Source: Culicoidibacter larvae
GTDB taxonomy: Bacteria > Bacillota_I > Bacilli_A > Culicoidibacterales > Culicoidibacteraceae
Direction: 5' to 3'
DNA length: 64,000 bases
NCBI RefSeq assembly: GCF_005771635.1
Contig: NZ_VBWP01000008.1
Coordinates: forward strand, 62,001-126,000
Shown: positions 1 to 7,711 of the stretch, in pieces
How the letters are laid out: every line of letters starts with the position of its first letter
How positions within the stretch are numbered: position 1 is the first letter of the stretch
Program-made: the position numbers and the translations under genes
The notes under the pieces: generated by a model
The model's database searches: none
The model's input: only the letters and a program-made list of their open reading frames with translations
What the model was told of the DNA's origin: nothing

Positions 1-656
1 AATGGTGCAACCGCAAGATCAGCATATTTACCTGTCAATTGGTCACCAACATTTTTTTCAACAATTAAAGCTTCAATATTACCATTTTCGAGCTCTTGGA
101 CTAAATCAAGTACTTTAGGCATTGACCGAACTTCAGCATCAGCTACTTTTAACGCAGCTTCCTCTTGAATGGAACCTTGCTGGGCACCGATTTTTTTACC
201 ATCAAGGCTGGCCAAATCGTTGTAGCTGGCAAGAACATCTTTTTTAACTAGTACACCAATTTCGGCTTGATAGTAAATATCGCTGAAATCAACATTTTGT
301 TTCCGCTCTTCAGTTGGTGACATTCCGGCAATAACCATGTCAACAGTTCCGGTAGAAAGGGCCGGCAGCAAACCGCTGAAGTCCATGTCTTTGACAACCA
401 ATTCAACACCGAGGTGATCGGCAACTGCTTGAGCAATTGCAATATCAAAACCAACAATTGTGTCTTGACCATTCTCAATCACATGGAACTCGTATGGCGG
501 ATAATCAGCGCTAGTACCAAGTACAAGCTGACCACTGGCTTTTATCTGGTCTAATTTTGACTGACCTGCATCAGCAGAGCTGCCGCAGGCAGTGAGCATG
601 TGTGATGCGAGCAGTAATAAAGCGGCTGTAGCCGTTACTAATTTAAACTTTTTCAT
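1..656 (-). CDS. Amino-acid ABC transporter substrate-binding lipoprotein (3' end outside window)
   Basis: About 218 residues are visible; the gene runs off the left edge. It is a periplasmic-binding-protein type 3 domain that would capture a polar amino acid outside the membrane and pass it to an ABC permease not in this window. The start ATG follows AGGAG at a normal distance. A Lys-rich, hydrophobic signal peptide ends in the lipobox LTAC, so Cys24 would be lipidated. Family motifs follow: LVLGTSADYPPYEF, then VGFDIAIAQAVADHLG, then DMVIAGMSPTEERKQNVDFS, which is the usual ligand-pocket region, and the hinge stretch KKIGAQQGSIQE. It lies 56 bases downstream of the pepV-like gene on the same strand, so the imported ligand and the dipeptidase may serve amino-acid nutrition together (inference). 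The exact amino acid cannot be read from sequence. Confidence 0.92.
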   Translation of the reverse strand, partial: MKKFKLVTATAALLLLASHMLTACGSSADAGQSKLDQIKASGQLVLGTSADYPPYEFHVIENGQDTIVGFDIAIAQAVADHLGVELVVKDMDFSGLLPALSTGTVDMVIAGMSPTEERKQNVDFSDIYYQAEIGVLVKKDVLASYNDLASLDGKKIGAQQGSIQEEAALKVADAEVRSMPKVLDLVQELENGNIEALIVEKNVGDQLTGKYADLAVAP

Positions 657-679
657 AAATATAATCTCCTTTATTTTGC

Positions 680-718
680 GATTGATTGGTGCGGCGCTTC
701 GCCGCCCGTCAATCAATC
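680..718. other. Stem-loop between pepV-like gene and lipoprotein gene
   Basis: Outer arms GATTGATTG / CAATCAATC enclose a second GC-rich hairpin, GCGGCG-CTTC-GCCGC. It overlaps the pepV stop codon and ends just before the lipoprotein ribosome site. No T-run follows on either strand, so it is more likely an intercistronic mRNA structure (processing, or protection of one cistron) than a terminator. Confidence 0.6.
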
Positions 719-2092
719 AACATTATTTGCTAATTCGTAAAATGCCTGTGCATAAATCGCGCATCCCTTTACCAAATCTTCGATTTTTATCCATTCATCG
801 ATGCCATGGACACCATGTGGCGGTGTTCCCGGGAACGTGAGCCCGAAGGTAGTAAAGTTTGGCAAGGTGCGGGCGAGGGTTATGCCGCCAGCGGTTTCCA
901 TTGGTGATGTTGTATCACCAGATTGTTTTTGATAGATGCGATATAGGGTTTGAATCCAATCGGCATCCGGATCATTATAAATTGGCGGGAAGTGGTCGTC
1001 TTTGCAACAAGAAAGACCATAAGAACGCGCTACTGTATGTAATTTCAATTCGGCGGCTGCCTGATCAAATGGCAGCGGGTAACGAGTGGTGGTGTGTAAG
1101 TCAAAGTTTTTACCACGCTCATAGTTGAGGACACCAACATTTAAGGTTAGTGGTCCGCAGATGTCATCACTACATTGAAAGTCAAAGCCCTCACCGTAGT
1201 ATTTATCAACAAAATAAGTGGTCAGCAGGTCAACAAAAGGCTCATTGGTGTAATTTTTAATAAAATTGAGCAAAATAAAACCGGCATGTACTCCATCCTG
1301 GGGTTGCGACCCGTGTACTGATTCTCCTTTGGCTTCCAAGATTAATTGATTATCTTCTTGGTAAGCTTTGCCGATGAGATGATTTGCATCTAGGTATGCG
1401 TTGTAAGCAGTTTGAATTGCTTCATCATAATCAACGCTCATCGTAGCAGAGTCTGGTACAACATTTGGTGCGCTTCCACACTTGAATGAATGTATCATGC
1501 CGGTTTGTAGTGTTCCTGTAAACCCGAAATCGTAAAGTCCCTTTTCTGCATAGGTAAGGGGGAATTTACCATCGGGAACGAACCCATATTTTGGCGGTTC
1601 CTCATATTTTGCGTAATGCAACATGCAACGAAAATGCGTTTCTTCATCTAAAGAGAGAATTAAACGGCATCGTCGTCGTAGCGGTGCTCCTATACTTTTT
1701 AATATTTTCAGTGCAACTAAAGTTGCGATTGCCGGGCCTTTATTATCACTTGCGCCCCGACCAAAAATTTTGTCTTGATCAATTGTGCCACCGAATGGAT
1801 CATAACTCCAGCCACTCCCAACCGGGACAGTGTCCAGATGACCAATTGCACCAACCATTTCATCAGCTTCGCCAATCTCAATAAAGCCGACCATGTTATC
1901 ACAGTTTTTGACCGTGAATCCCATTTTCGACGCAACATCCAATATAAATTCCAGCGTATTGCTGATATCTTTACCAAATGGTGTGGTGACTGACACTGTA
2001 CTTTCATCATAAATACTCTTATGTTGAATAAGTTGGGCAGTTAAATCAATTAACGTTGCTTTCTCAGCTTGTGCTAATTTGATCCAATCCAT
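713..2092 (-). CDS. pepV: M20 family dipeptidase, PepV/Sapep type
   Basis: A 459-residue zinc metallopeptidase of the M20 family that would cleave dipeptides, often with D- or beta-amino acids, in the cytoplasm. Metal-site motifs are present: GHLDTVPVG with His85 and Asp87, GRGASDNKGP with bridging Asp116, and the acidic pair in LSLDEE (Glu150/Glu151) for catalysis and metal binding. The following FVPDGKFPLTYAEKG stretch is typical of the PepV/Sapep subgroup, as is the large lid domain (about residues 185-320). The length matches the family (about 465). No signal peptide. The start ATG is preceded by AAAGGAGGATT on the coding strand. It is the first gene of a probable two-gene unit with the amino-acid binding lipoprotein. 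The symbol rests on family resemblance; a succinyl-diaminopimelate desuccinylase is the less likely alternative. Confidence 0.9.
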   Translation of the reverse strand: MDWIKLAQAEKATLIDLTAQLIQHKSIYDESTVSVTTPFGKDISNTLEFILDVASKMGFTVKNCDNMVGFIEIGEADEMVGAIGHLDTVPVGSGWSYDPFGGTIDQDKIFGRGASDNKGPAIATLVALKILKSIGAPLRRRCRLILSLDEETHFRCMLHYAKYEEPPKYGFVPDGKFPLTYAEKGLYDFGFTGTLQTGMIHSFKCGSAPNVVPDSATMSVDYDEAIQTAYNAYLDANHLIGKAYQEDNQLILEAKGESVHGSQPQDGVHAGFILLNFIKNYTNEPFVDLLTTYFVDKYYGEGFDFQCSDDICGPLTLNVGVLNYERGKNFDLHTTTRYPLPFDQAAAELKLHTVARSYGLSCCKDDHFPPIYNDPDADWIQTLYRIYQKQSGDTTSPMETAGGITLARTLPNFTTFGLTFPGTPPHGVHGIDEWIKIEDLVKGCAIYAQAFYELANNVD

Positions 2093-2209
2093 AATTAATC
2101 CTCCTTTCGATAATAATCATATATAAACCAAAATGTGAAACCTAAGATTTATATTAATCATCATTTTAGCAGTTCAAAGCGCTGCTGTAAAGATAAAATT
2201 TACTTTTGT

Positions 2210-2254
2210 GAAAAAACAAAAAGAAGCCGCGCACCGATTACGGCGCGTGGCTTC
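2210..2254 (-). terminator. Intrinsic terminator of the LRR gene
   Basis: On the minus strand a GAAGCCACGCGCC arm pairs with GGTGCGCGGCTTC, with one mismatch and one wobble, followed by TTTTTGTTTTTT. It lies directly after the LRR stop codon and separates it from the pepV-like transcript. Confidence 0.9.
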
Positions 2255-2264
2255 TCCAAATTTC

Positions 2265-3116
2265 TTACAAATAAACAACGCAGCCACGAGCTTCCAATTG
2301 CTCAATCCAAGTTGGTGCAACCAAGTCATGGTTCCAGCGTAAATCAAGGCGCTTTAAGGCTTTAAGCTGTAATACGGTTTCAGGCAGAGTGGTAATATTG
2401 TTGCTGCGTAAATCAAGCTCAATCAGGTTTTGTAATTGTGAAATTCCAGTTGGAATCTCATTAATTTGATTGAAACGAAAACTGAGGCGTTGCAAACTAT
2501 TAAGTTGTAAAATCCCATCGCTAAAGGTAGTAAGTTGATTATTTTCAACCATTAACACACGAAGTTTTTGTAACTGGCCAATTGTTTCCGGCAGCATTGT
2601 TAGCTGGTTCTTATTAAGATAGAGTTCGCGCAACTCGCTGCATTCGCCGAGTTGCGGCGGCAGAACAGTAAGTTTGTTCTCCATGATTCGTAATTCCAGT
2701 AGTTTTTGTAGCTGGCCGATTGTTTCTGGCAGTGTTGCCAACTGATTTTCACTTAGATTCAGATATTTAATTTTATTTAAGTTGCCAATTGCAGCATCAA
2801 TAATACTCAACTTATTGTTGTGTAAATAGCAATAATCTTCTAAGTTTGTTAACTGAAAAAAGCTTTCTGGCAATGCAGATAGTTGATTGTGACCAAAATC
2901 AATATTAGTTAACTTCTTTAGATTATCAATAGTATTAGGAATAGCACTAATTTCATTAACTGATATATTGAGTGTTTGCAACTCAATCATTGCAAGTGCT
3001 TCTTGAGGGAAGTCAGCAAACTGATTGTCAAAAATATTGAGTTCGGTGACTGATTCCGGTTGAACATCAAGTTTGGGAAGTTTTTGTAGATGTTGGGACA
3101 TAAAAGATAGTTGCAT
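2265..3116 (-). CDS. Leucine-rich repeat protein, cytosolic
   Basis: A 283-residue protein made almost entirely of about eleven leucine-rich repeats with a 23-residue period of the form LPETIGQLQKLxxLxLxxNxL. Two repeats (near residues 130 and 176) share almost identical LPETIGQLQKL cores, suggesting recent repeat duplication. There is no signal peptide, no transmembrane segment and no LPxTG tail, so it is not an internalin and probably acts inside the cell as a protein-binding solenoid. The N-terminal about 20 residues cap the array; the last repeat ends in a short beta tail. Transcribed alone: the terminator follows and a long non-coding stretch precedes. Partner and role are unknown; LRR stands alone here, without the kinase, GTPase or ubiquitin-ligase domains sometimes fused to it. 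Confidence 0.85.
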   Translation of the reverse strand: MQLSFMSQHLQKLPKLDVQPESVTELNIFDNQFADFPQEALAMIELQTLNISVNEISAIPNTIDNLKKLTNIDFGHNQLSALPESFFQLTNLEDYCYLHNNKLSIIDAAIGNLNKIKYLNLSENQLATLPETIGQLQKLLELRIMENKLTVLPPQLGECSELRELYLNKNQLTMLPETIGQLQKLRVLMVENNQLTTFSDGILQLNSLQRLSFRFNQINEIPTGISQLQNLIELDLRSNNITTLPETVLQLKALKRLDLRWNHDLVAPTWIEQLEARGCVVYL

Positions 3117-3178
3117 TTTATCGCCTCCTGTTGCTTCTAATATAACACAAAACCGAGTTACTGGGTAACCTCAAACTG

Positions 3179-3278
3179 TTGACAAACGCCCGCAATTCCA
3201 TAAAAACCGACAAAACTCGCTCAATCACGTATATTTAGATACGCTTAATCACAACTTTTGCCGGTTTTTTGCAATTCC
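3179..3278. repeat. Intergenic hairpin repeat, copy A
   Basis: The core at about 3202-3269 is a long imperfect hairpin: arms AAAAACCGACAAAA and CTTTTGCCGGTTTTT, with an inner stem around CGTAT-ATTTAG-ATACG. It is flanked by the direct 8-mers GCAATTCC (3192-3199 and 3271-3278). A second copy with the same centre and compensating stem changes lies at 36314-36431; both are preceded by TTGACAAACG. It sits upstream of the LRR gene and downstream of mnmM, both on the minus strand. It could be a bidirectional terminator, a regulatory RNA structure or a small mobile palindrome; sequence alone does not decide. Confidence 0.75.
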
Positions 3279-3362
3279 GACGCGCATGCGCTAGTACCTT
3301 GTGTGAAGCGTTTGCAATCAGCCTGATGGTTGGTATTATATTTAAAAAGTGACAACCCCATA

Positions 3363-3959
3363 TCAGAATTCAGATTGTTTACTAAAACGGTTTTTTCTTT
3401 TTTCAATAATATAGGTTTGCGGCGGATGATTTTTATTGTTCAGCAGTTGGTAGGTGAAAACCATGTACTCACTGAAATCAAGTTCTTGCAGGAATTTAGC
3501 CACGGCATCGGTCTCGACGCTGCCGGTGGCGTGGCCCGGATAGGCGGTGAGTAAAACGAAGCCCTCTGGTGCTAGTAAGGCGAGGGCGGCATCCAGAGCC
3601 TGAAGTGTAGTTTCAGGCAAGGTGGTGATGGTTTCATCACCACCGGGCAGGTAGCCAAGATTAAAGACGATGGCTTTTATCTTGCCATGTGCCACAGCCG
3701 GCAGCAAGGCTTGCATTTGCTCGTGGCCGGCGCAAAAGAGCGTGCAGCGCTCGTTATAGGCAGCGAGCTTCGCCTTGCTCGCAGCGACTGCTTGCTCCTG
3801 TTTATCAAAGCCGAACAGATGACCGTCGGCGCCAACCAATTCAGCGAGCAACAGGGCATCATTGCCATTGCCAAGGGTGGCGTCGATCACGAGGTCGCCC
3901 TTGGTTATGCTTTTCTCCAACAACTGTTTATTGAAGCCTAGAATAGTATAGCTATTCAT
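3363..3959 (-). CDS. mnmM: tRNA (mnm5s2U34) methyltransferase MnmM (YtqB family)
   Basis: A 198-residue class I SAM methyltransferase of the YtqB family, shown in B. subtilis to methylate the aminomethyl group of 5-aminomethyl-2-thiouridine at tRNA position 34. SAM-binding motif I reads VIDATLGNGNDALLL near the N terminus; the acidic end of strand 2 is FGFDKQ; a catalytic-site motif near the middle reads NLGYLPGGD, diagnostic for this family. I start at the ATG of MNSYTILGF because GGAGG lies 8 bases upstream; a longer reading with a hydrophobic N terminus exists but would overlap the upstream gene by 77 bases. The chosen start overlaps the ytqA-like stop by 8 bases, so the two are translationally coupled, as the same pair is adjacent in B. 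subtilis. Confidence 0.9.
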   Translation of the reverse strand: MNSYTILGFNKQLLEKSITKGDLVIDATLGNGNDALLLAELVGADGHLFGFDKQEQAVAASKAKLAAYNERCTLFCAGHEQMQALLPAVAHGKIKAIVFNLGYLPGGDETITTLPETTLQALDAALALLAPEGFVLLTAYPGHATGSVETDAVAKFLQELDFSEYMVFTYQLLNNKNHPPQTYIIEKRKNRFSKQSEF

Positions 3960-4926
3960 CCCGCATTCCTCCGCGATACTTTTTGCCTTGCCAAGAATCA
4001 GTAGCAATAAAGCGCTTGTCAATTTCATTCATCACCACAAATTTTTTCAGACTCCAAAGCGGACCAATCAAATCCTCATGACCGCCATCACCGGTAATAC
4101 GATGAATAATCAATTCCGGCGGCAAAATTTCCAGCTGATTAACGACCAAATTAACATACTCATCCTGTTCCATAAACTCCAGCTTGCCATACTTGTGCAT
4201 CTTAGCCATCGTAGTATTCTTCAAAACATGCAGCAAGTGAATTTTTATGCCTTGAATGTCCAGCTCGGCCATGGCCTCGGCAGTGGCTTGCATCATCGCA
4301 ATATCCTCACCGGGCAAGCCGTTGATGATATGAACACAAACCCGAATGTTCCGGGCGCGTAATTTGGCTACACCATCCAAGAATTCCTGATAAGTGTGAC
4401 CGCGGTTGATCTTCTTAGCAGTCCGATCATGGATCGTCTGCAGCCCTAGCTCAACCCATAAATAAGTGCGCTCATTTAATTCTGCCAAATATTCAACAAC
4501 ATCATCTTCAAGACAATCAGCACGGGTAGCAATCGCCAGACCAACTACGCCATCAAGCGCTAAAACTGCTTCGTACTTTTCGCGCAACACTTCTACTGGC
4601 GCATACGTGTTGGTAAACGCTTGAAAATATGCGATAAACTGATTGGCATCAGGCCATTTATCATGATAACGGTCACGAATGACATTAAATTGGCGGACTA
4701 AATCGTCCGCCGGATTGCCGGCAAAATCACCGGAACCATTGATACTGCAAAAGGTGCAACCACCTTTTGATTTTCGTCCATCGATATTCGGGCAAGTAAA
4801 GCCGGCATTGAGAGAGACTTTAGCAACCTTGCCGCCAAACGTTTCCTGCAAATGATAGTTCCAAGTATGGATTCGGCGATTATCATTACTATATGGAAAT
4901 GGATTTTTGATTTTTTCTTTACGCAT
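3952..4926 (-). CDS. Radical SAM protein, YtqA/TIGR01212 type
   Basis: A 324-residue radical-SAM protein. The cluster ligands sit in CPNIDGRKSKGGCTFC, the spaced Cys pattern of the YhcC/YtqA group rather than the plain CxxxCxxC. It is followed by a TIM-barrel core with a GLQTIHDRTAKKINRGH stretch and HIINGLPGED, where SAM contacts are expected, and a C-terminal ELIIHRITGDG segment typical of this family. Function is not established with certainty; pairing with mnmM points to tRNA wobble-uridine chemistry (inference). I use the ATG at 4926 because AGGTGG lies 6 bases before it; the ATG 33 bases upstream has no ribosome site. A short 96-base gap separates it from the TetR gene upstream, without an evident terminator. 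Confidence 0.88.
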   Translation of the reverse strand: MRKEKIKNPFPYSNDNRRIHTWNYHLQETFGGKVAKVSLNAGFTCPNIDGRKSKGGCTFCSINGSGDFAGNPADDLVRQFNVIRDRYHDKWPDANQFIAYFQAFTNTYAPVEVLREKYEAVLALDGVVGLAIATRADCLEDDVVEYLAELNERTYLWVELGLQTIHDRTAKKINRGHTYQEFLDGVAKLRARNIRVCVHIINGLPGEDIAMMQATAEAMAELDIQGIKIHLLHVLKNTTMAKMHKYGKLEFMEQDEYVNLVVNQLEILPPELIIHRITGDGGHEDLIGPLWSLKKFVVMNEIDKRFIATDSWQGKKYRGGMRDE

Positions 4927-5022
4927 GCCAATCCACCTTTCAAAATTCTTCACGTTCAATTATACTGCATCTGCTTTCACTGAGCAAATATGTGGATAAT
5001 TAAATAATTCTATTGATAATAC

Positions 5023-5538
5023 TTATATGTCAGTTAATATTTGTAAAATTTCAGTATCGCTTTCTTTCATGCCATTCAAGACCCATTCGTTTATTACAGC
5101 GATAACTCCACTGATATAAAATTGCAGCATGTAGTTATTTGGAACAGTAGTTTGAAAATGGTCCAATTTGGTTTGTATATCATTATGAATATTGCTTAGT
5201 AATATTTGGCTAGCAATATCGTTGCCGGATAAAATCATTTTATAGAATTTAGCATTTTGCTTTATATTGTTAATGTAGGCTTTGGCAATAATTATATAGA
5301 ATAGCTCTAAATCATCAGTCTCTTTAAGATTCATAAATATATCTTTTTGCAGTTCTTGAATAAGATAATTTAACAAATCATACTTATCTTCAAAATGATT
5401 GTAAAAACTTGTCTTATGAACAAGTGCATTATCACATATTTCATAAAGCTTAATGTCATCGAATCTTTTTTCTTCTATCAATTTCATTAAAGCGTTAGCT
5501 AGAAGCGTTTTTGTTTTGTTTTTTCTTAAATCACGCAT
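5023..5538 (-). CDS. TetR/AcrR family transcriptional regulator
   Basis: A 171-residue regulator. Residues 8-55 form the TetR helix-turn-helix: LLANALMKLIEEKRFDDI, then LYEICDNALVHKTSFYNHFEDKYDLL, with the FYxHFxxK signature. The C-terminal ligand domain resembles the TetR_C_8/DhaS group. It is divergent from the GNAT gene with 135 bases between, and a 12-bp inverted repeat in that gap is the likely operator for both genes. The stretch 5.0-6.3 kb is visibly more AT-rich than its neighbours, and these two genes look like an accessory pair, possibly acquired together. The inducer is unknown. Confidence 0.85.
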   Translation of the reverse strand: MRDLRKNKTKTLLANALMKLIEEKRFDDIKLYEICDNALVHKTSFYNHFEDKYDLLNYLIQELQKDIFMNLKETDDLELFYIIIAKAYINNIKQNAKFYKMILSGNDIASQILLSNIHNDIQTKLDHFQTTVPNNYMLQFYISGVIAVINEWVLNGMKESDTEILQILTDI

Positions 5539-5580
5539 AAAATCACCTACTCTTATTATAATAGGACTGCTACTATTTAT

Positions 5581-5620
5581 CTACTAAAGTAGAAACTTAT
5601 ACTAAATTCTGCTTTAGTAG
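5581..5620. promoter_or_regulatory. Candidate TetR operator, inverted repeat
   Basis: CTACTAAAGTAG (5581-5592) and CTGCTTTAGTAG (5609-5620) form 12-bp arms with one mismatch, 16 bases apart. Each arm is itself nearly palindromic, so two TetR dimers could bind. It lies midway between the divergent TetR and GNAT starts. Confidence 0.6.
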
Positions 5621-5673
5621 CGGAAGTTTTCTGATGATTTTAGTATGATGATTGTAAGAAAGGGTGATGGTTT

Positions 5674-6285
5674 ATGGATATTGTGATTCGAGAACTAGCA
5701 AAAAGTGATTACAATCAAGCCAGATTATACGCAATAGATGGAATGAATTTAGACCGATATGCAGAAAAAGATTATGAATTGTATTTTTATAGCAAGTATT
5801 TCATCTATTTAGAGCTTTTGAGAGCTACCCAGATATTAGGTGCATACATGGATGGGAAGTTAGTTGGAGTTTTACTTGCTGAGATGAGAAATGAAAATAA
5901 AAAAGTGAAATCATTATGGTACCGAATATATATTTGGTTTATTAAATTTACTATGAATATTTTTTATAAAAGCAGTGCCAATATTTATGAGCAAGTAAAT
6001 AATGAAATGTTATCCCGTTACAAAAGTGGAAATAATCCCGATGGTGAGTTGATATTTTTTGCTGTTAATCCAGAAATTATGGGTAAAGGTATTGGAACAT
6101 TATTATTAAATGAACTAGAAAAACGTGAGAAAGGCAAGAGCATCTATCTATATACTGATTCTGGATGTACTTATCAGTTTTATGATTATAAAGGGTTTAA
6201 AAGAGAAGACGAGCAGAATATTATTATGAATAACCATGGTAAAGTGATAAACTTAACCTGCTTTTTATATAGTAAAAAATTATAA
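5674..6285 (+). CDS. GNAT family N-acetyltransferase
   Basis: A 203-residue acetyl-CoA-dependent transferase. The acetyl-CoA loop is VNPEIMGKGIGTLLLNELE (the R/Q-x-x-G-x-G/A motif, here GKGIGT) at about residues 128-146; strand beta-4 before it reads GELIFFAV, and a Tyr-rich end (YTDSGCTYQFYDYKGF) follows the usual motif B pattern. A hydrophobic insertion around residues 85-105 (YRIYIWFIKFTMNIFY) is unusual and may form an amphipathic or membrane-contacting helix. The substrate cannot be deduced. It is divergent from the TetR gene and probably repressed by it (inference). Confidence 0.85.
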   Translation: MDIVIRELAKSDYNQARLYAIDGMNLDRYAEKDYELYFYSKYFIYLELLRATQILGAYMDGKLVGVLLAEMRNENKKVKSLWYRIYIWFIKFTMNIFYKSSANIYEQVNNEMLSRYKSGNNPDGELIFFAVNPEIMGKGIGTLLLNELEKREKGKSIYLYTDSGCTYQFYDYKGFKREDEQNIIMNNHGKVINLTCFLYSKKL

Positions 6286-6389
6286 AACAATTGCGAGAAG
6301 TCTGAGCAAATCCAACCAGTTTTTCACAATTGTATGATATAGTAAAAGAGTAATAAGTCTATTTAATGTGAAAGGATGAAAATATAATT

Positions 6390-6890
6390 ATGAGTATAAC
6401 TTTTGGCGGAAATCCAGTAAAAATTTTAGGAACAGAACAACAAGTAGGTAATGTCGCACCAGACTTTACCGTTGTAAACAATGACTTGCAAGAAGTGCAT
6501 TTAAGCGACTATGATGGCAAAGTAAAAGTGTTGAGCGCTTTACCTTCACTTGATACCGGTGTTTGTGATTTACAAACCAAAACTTTCAATCGTCGTTTTG
6601 CTGACCAAGATGATGTGGTTTTATTGACAATCAGTGTTGATTTACCATTTGCTCAAGCGCGTTGGTGTGGGAACTCAGGAATTGAAAATGCAATTACTTT
6701 ATCTGATCACCGCAATCTTGATTTCGGTATGAAGTATGGTTTAGTGATTGAAGATTTGCGTCTATTGGCACGCGCGGTTTTCGTTCTTGACCAAGACAAT
6801 AAAATTCAATATATTGAATATGTACCGGAAGTAACCCAACAAGTGAACTTTGCGGATGCTGAAGCGAAAGTTGATGAATTATTGAAATAA
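6390..6890 (+). CDS. tpx: Thiol peroxidase
   Basis: A 166-residue atypical 2-Cys peroxiredoxin that reduces H2O2 and alkyl hydroperoxides using thioredoxin. Peroxidatic Cys59 is in PSLDTGVCD and resolving Cys93 is in RWCGNSG, the spacing normal for Tpx; Thr56 and the distal Arg in LARAVFVLD complete the active site. Length is as expected. AAAGGATG lies 14-7 bases before the ATG. It is a single-gene unit ending in a clear terminator. No PerR-like box was seen upstream, although an AT-rich 13-bp imperfect hairpin (6288-6334) lies between it and the GNAT gene. Confidence 0.97.
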   Translation: MSITFGGNPVKILGTEQQVGNVAPDFTVVNNDLQEVHLSDYDGKVKVLSALPSLDTGVCDLQTKTFNRRFADQDDVVLLTISVDLPFAQARWCGNSGIENAITLSDHRNLDFGMKYGLVIEDLRLLARAVFVLDQDNKIQYIEYVPEVTQQVNFADAEAKVDELLK

Positions 6891-6902
6891 TTCATCAACT
6901 GA

Positions 6903-6936
6903 AAACCGGACCACCTTGAGTGGTCCGGTTTTTTTC
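6903..6936 (+). terminator. Terminator after tpx
   Basis: AAACCGGACCAC / GTGGTCCGGTTT stem with a four-base loop, followed by a T-rich run. Confidence 0.93.
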
Positions 6937-6960
6937 TTTTTTCAATAATAGAAAGTATGG

Positions 6961-6977
6961 GTATTTAATTTAAATAC
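6961..6977. promoter_or_regulatory. Palindrome upstream of rpiA
   Basis: GTATTTAA-T-TTAAATAC is a perfect 8+1+8 palindrome about 50 bases before the rpiA start. It overlaps a plausible -35 for a -10 at 6992-6997 (TAAAAT, 17-base spacer). It may be a repressor site, though AT-rich palindromes also arise by chance. Confidence 0.35.
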
Positions 6978-7027
6978 TTTGTTAAATATGTTAAAATAAA
7001 GAATAGAGTTAATAATGGGGTGTCAAT

Positions 7028-7711
7028 ATGTATGAGAAAAAGGAACAGGCTGCTCTGGCGGCTATGGGTTTGATTCAAGATGGAATGGTTATTGGATTAG
7101 GTGGAGGAAGAACGATTGCGCTTTTGGTGCAATTGATTGCAGAGTCTGGTAAAGACGTGAAAGTTGTTACCCCGTCGTGGGAAACGAAGCAGCTTTGTGC
7201 GCAAAATAATGTGTTAGTTGTGCCGACCGAGACGGTAAAGAGTTTAACGGTTGCCTTTGATGGCTGTAATGAAGTTGATTATAACTTCTACGCTTTGAAA
7301 AGCGGTGGCGGTATTCATACTCAAGAAAAGTTGATTGCGGCAATGGCTGAGGTCTTTATTATTCTTGCTGATGATGAGAAGTATGTTGATCGGTTGCGGC
7401 TTGCAGATCCGGTGACACTGGAAGTGTTGCCGGAGGCGGCGTTGTTTGTTCAAAAACAAGTGAGTGTAATTGGTGCGAGTGCCAATGTACGGAAGAGCCC
7501 GAATAAAGATGGCTTTACTCGTACTGATAACGGCAATTTATTATTGGATTGTTATTTTCCAAATGATGTTGATCCACGTCAATTACATGGATATTTAAAA
7601 TCTTTGACTGGTGTTGTTGAGACCGCACTGTTTATTGATTTAGTTGATATTATTTTAGTTGCTGATGGCAATGGTGTTCATCGGTATGTTCGTGAAGAAA
7701 GCAGGGATTAG
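7028..7711 (+). CDS. rpiA: Ribose-5-phosphate isomerase A
   Basis: A 227-residue enzyme interconverting ribose-5-phosphate and ribulose-5-phosphate in the pentose phosphate pathway. The family blocks are present in order: phosphate loop GLGGGRT (usually GxGTGST), DGCNEVD (usually DGADEVD), and KSGGGIHTQEK with the catalytic Glu and Lys positions. The phosphate loop carries Gly-Arg where Thr/Ser are usual, and Asn replaces the second Asp of DGAD as in the DGANEV subgroup of Firmicutes, so this is a divergent member and activity should not be taken for granted. GGGGTG precedes the ATG. The stop codon is directly followed by the ATG of the M19 dipeptidase, so the two form an operon. Confidence 0.88.
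   Translation: MYEKKEQAALAAMGLIQDGMVIGLGGGRTIALLVQLIAESGKDVKVVTPSWETKQLCAQNNVLVVPTETVKSLTVAFDGCNEVDYNFYALKSGGGIHTQEKLIAAMAEVFIILADDEKYVDRLRLADPVTLEVLPEAALFVQKQVSVIGASANVRKSPNKDGFTRTDNGNLLLDCYFPNDVDPRQLHGYLKSLTGVVETALFIDLVDIILVADGNGVHRYVREESRD

Noticed and set aside
6286-6389. PerR-type operator before tpx
   Set aside because: The 13-bp imperfect hairpin (6288-6334) does not match the PerR box, and lacks a T-run for a terminator, so no role is assigned.
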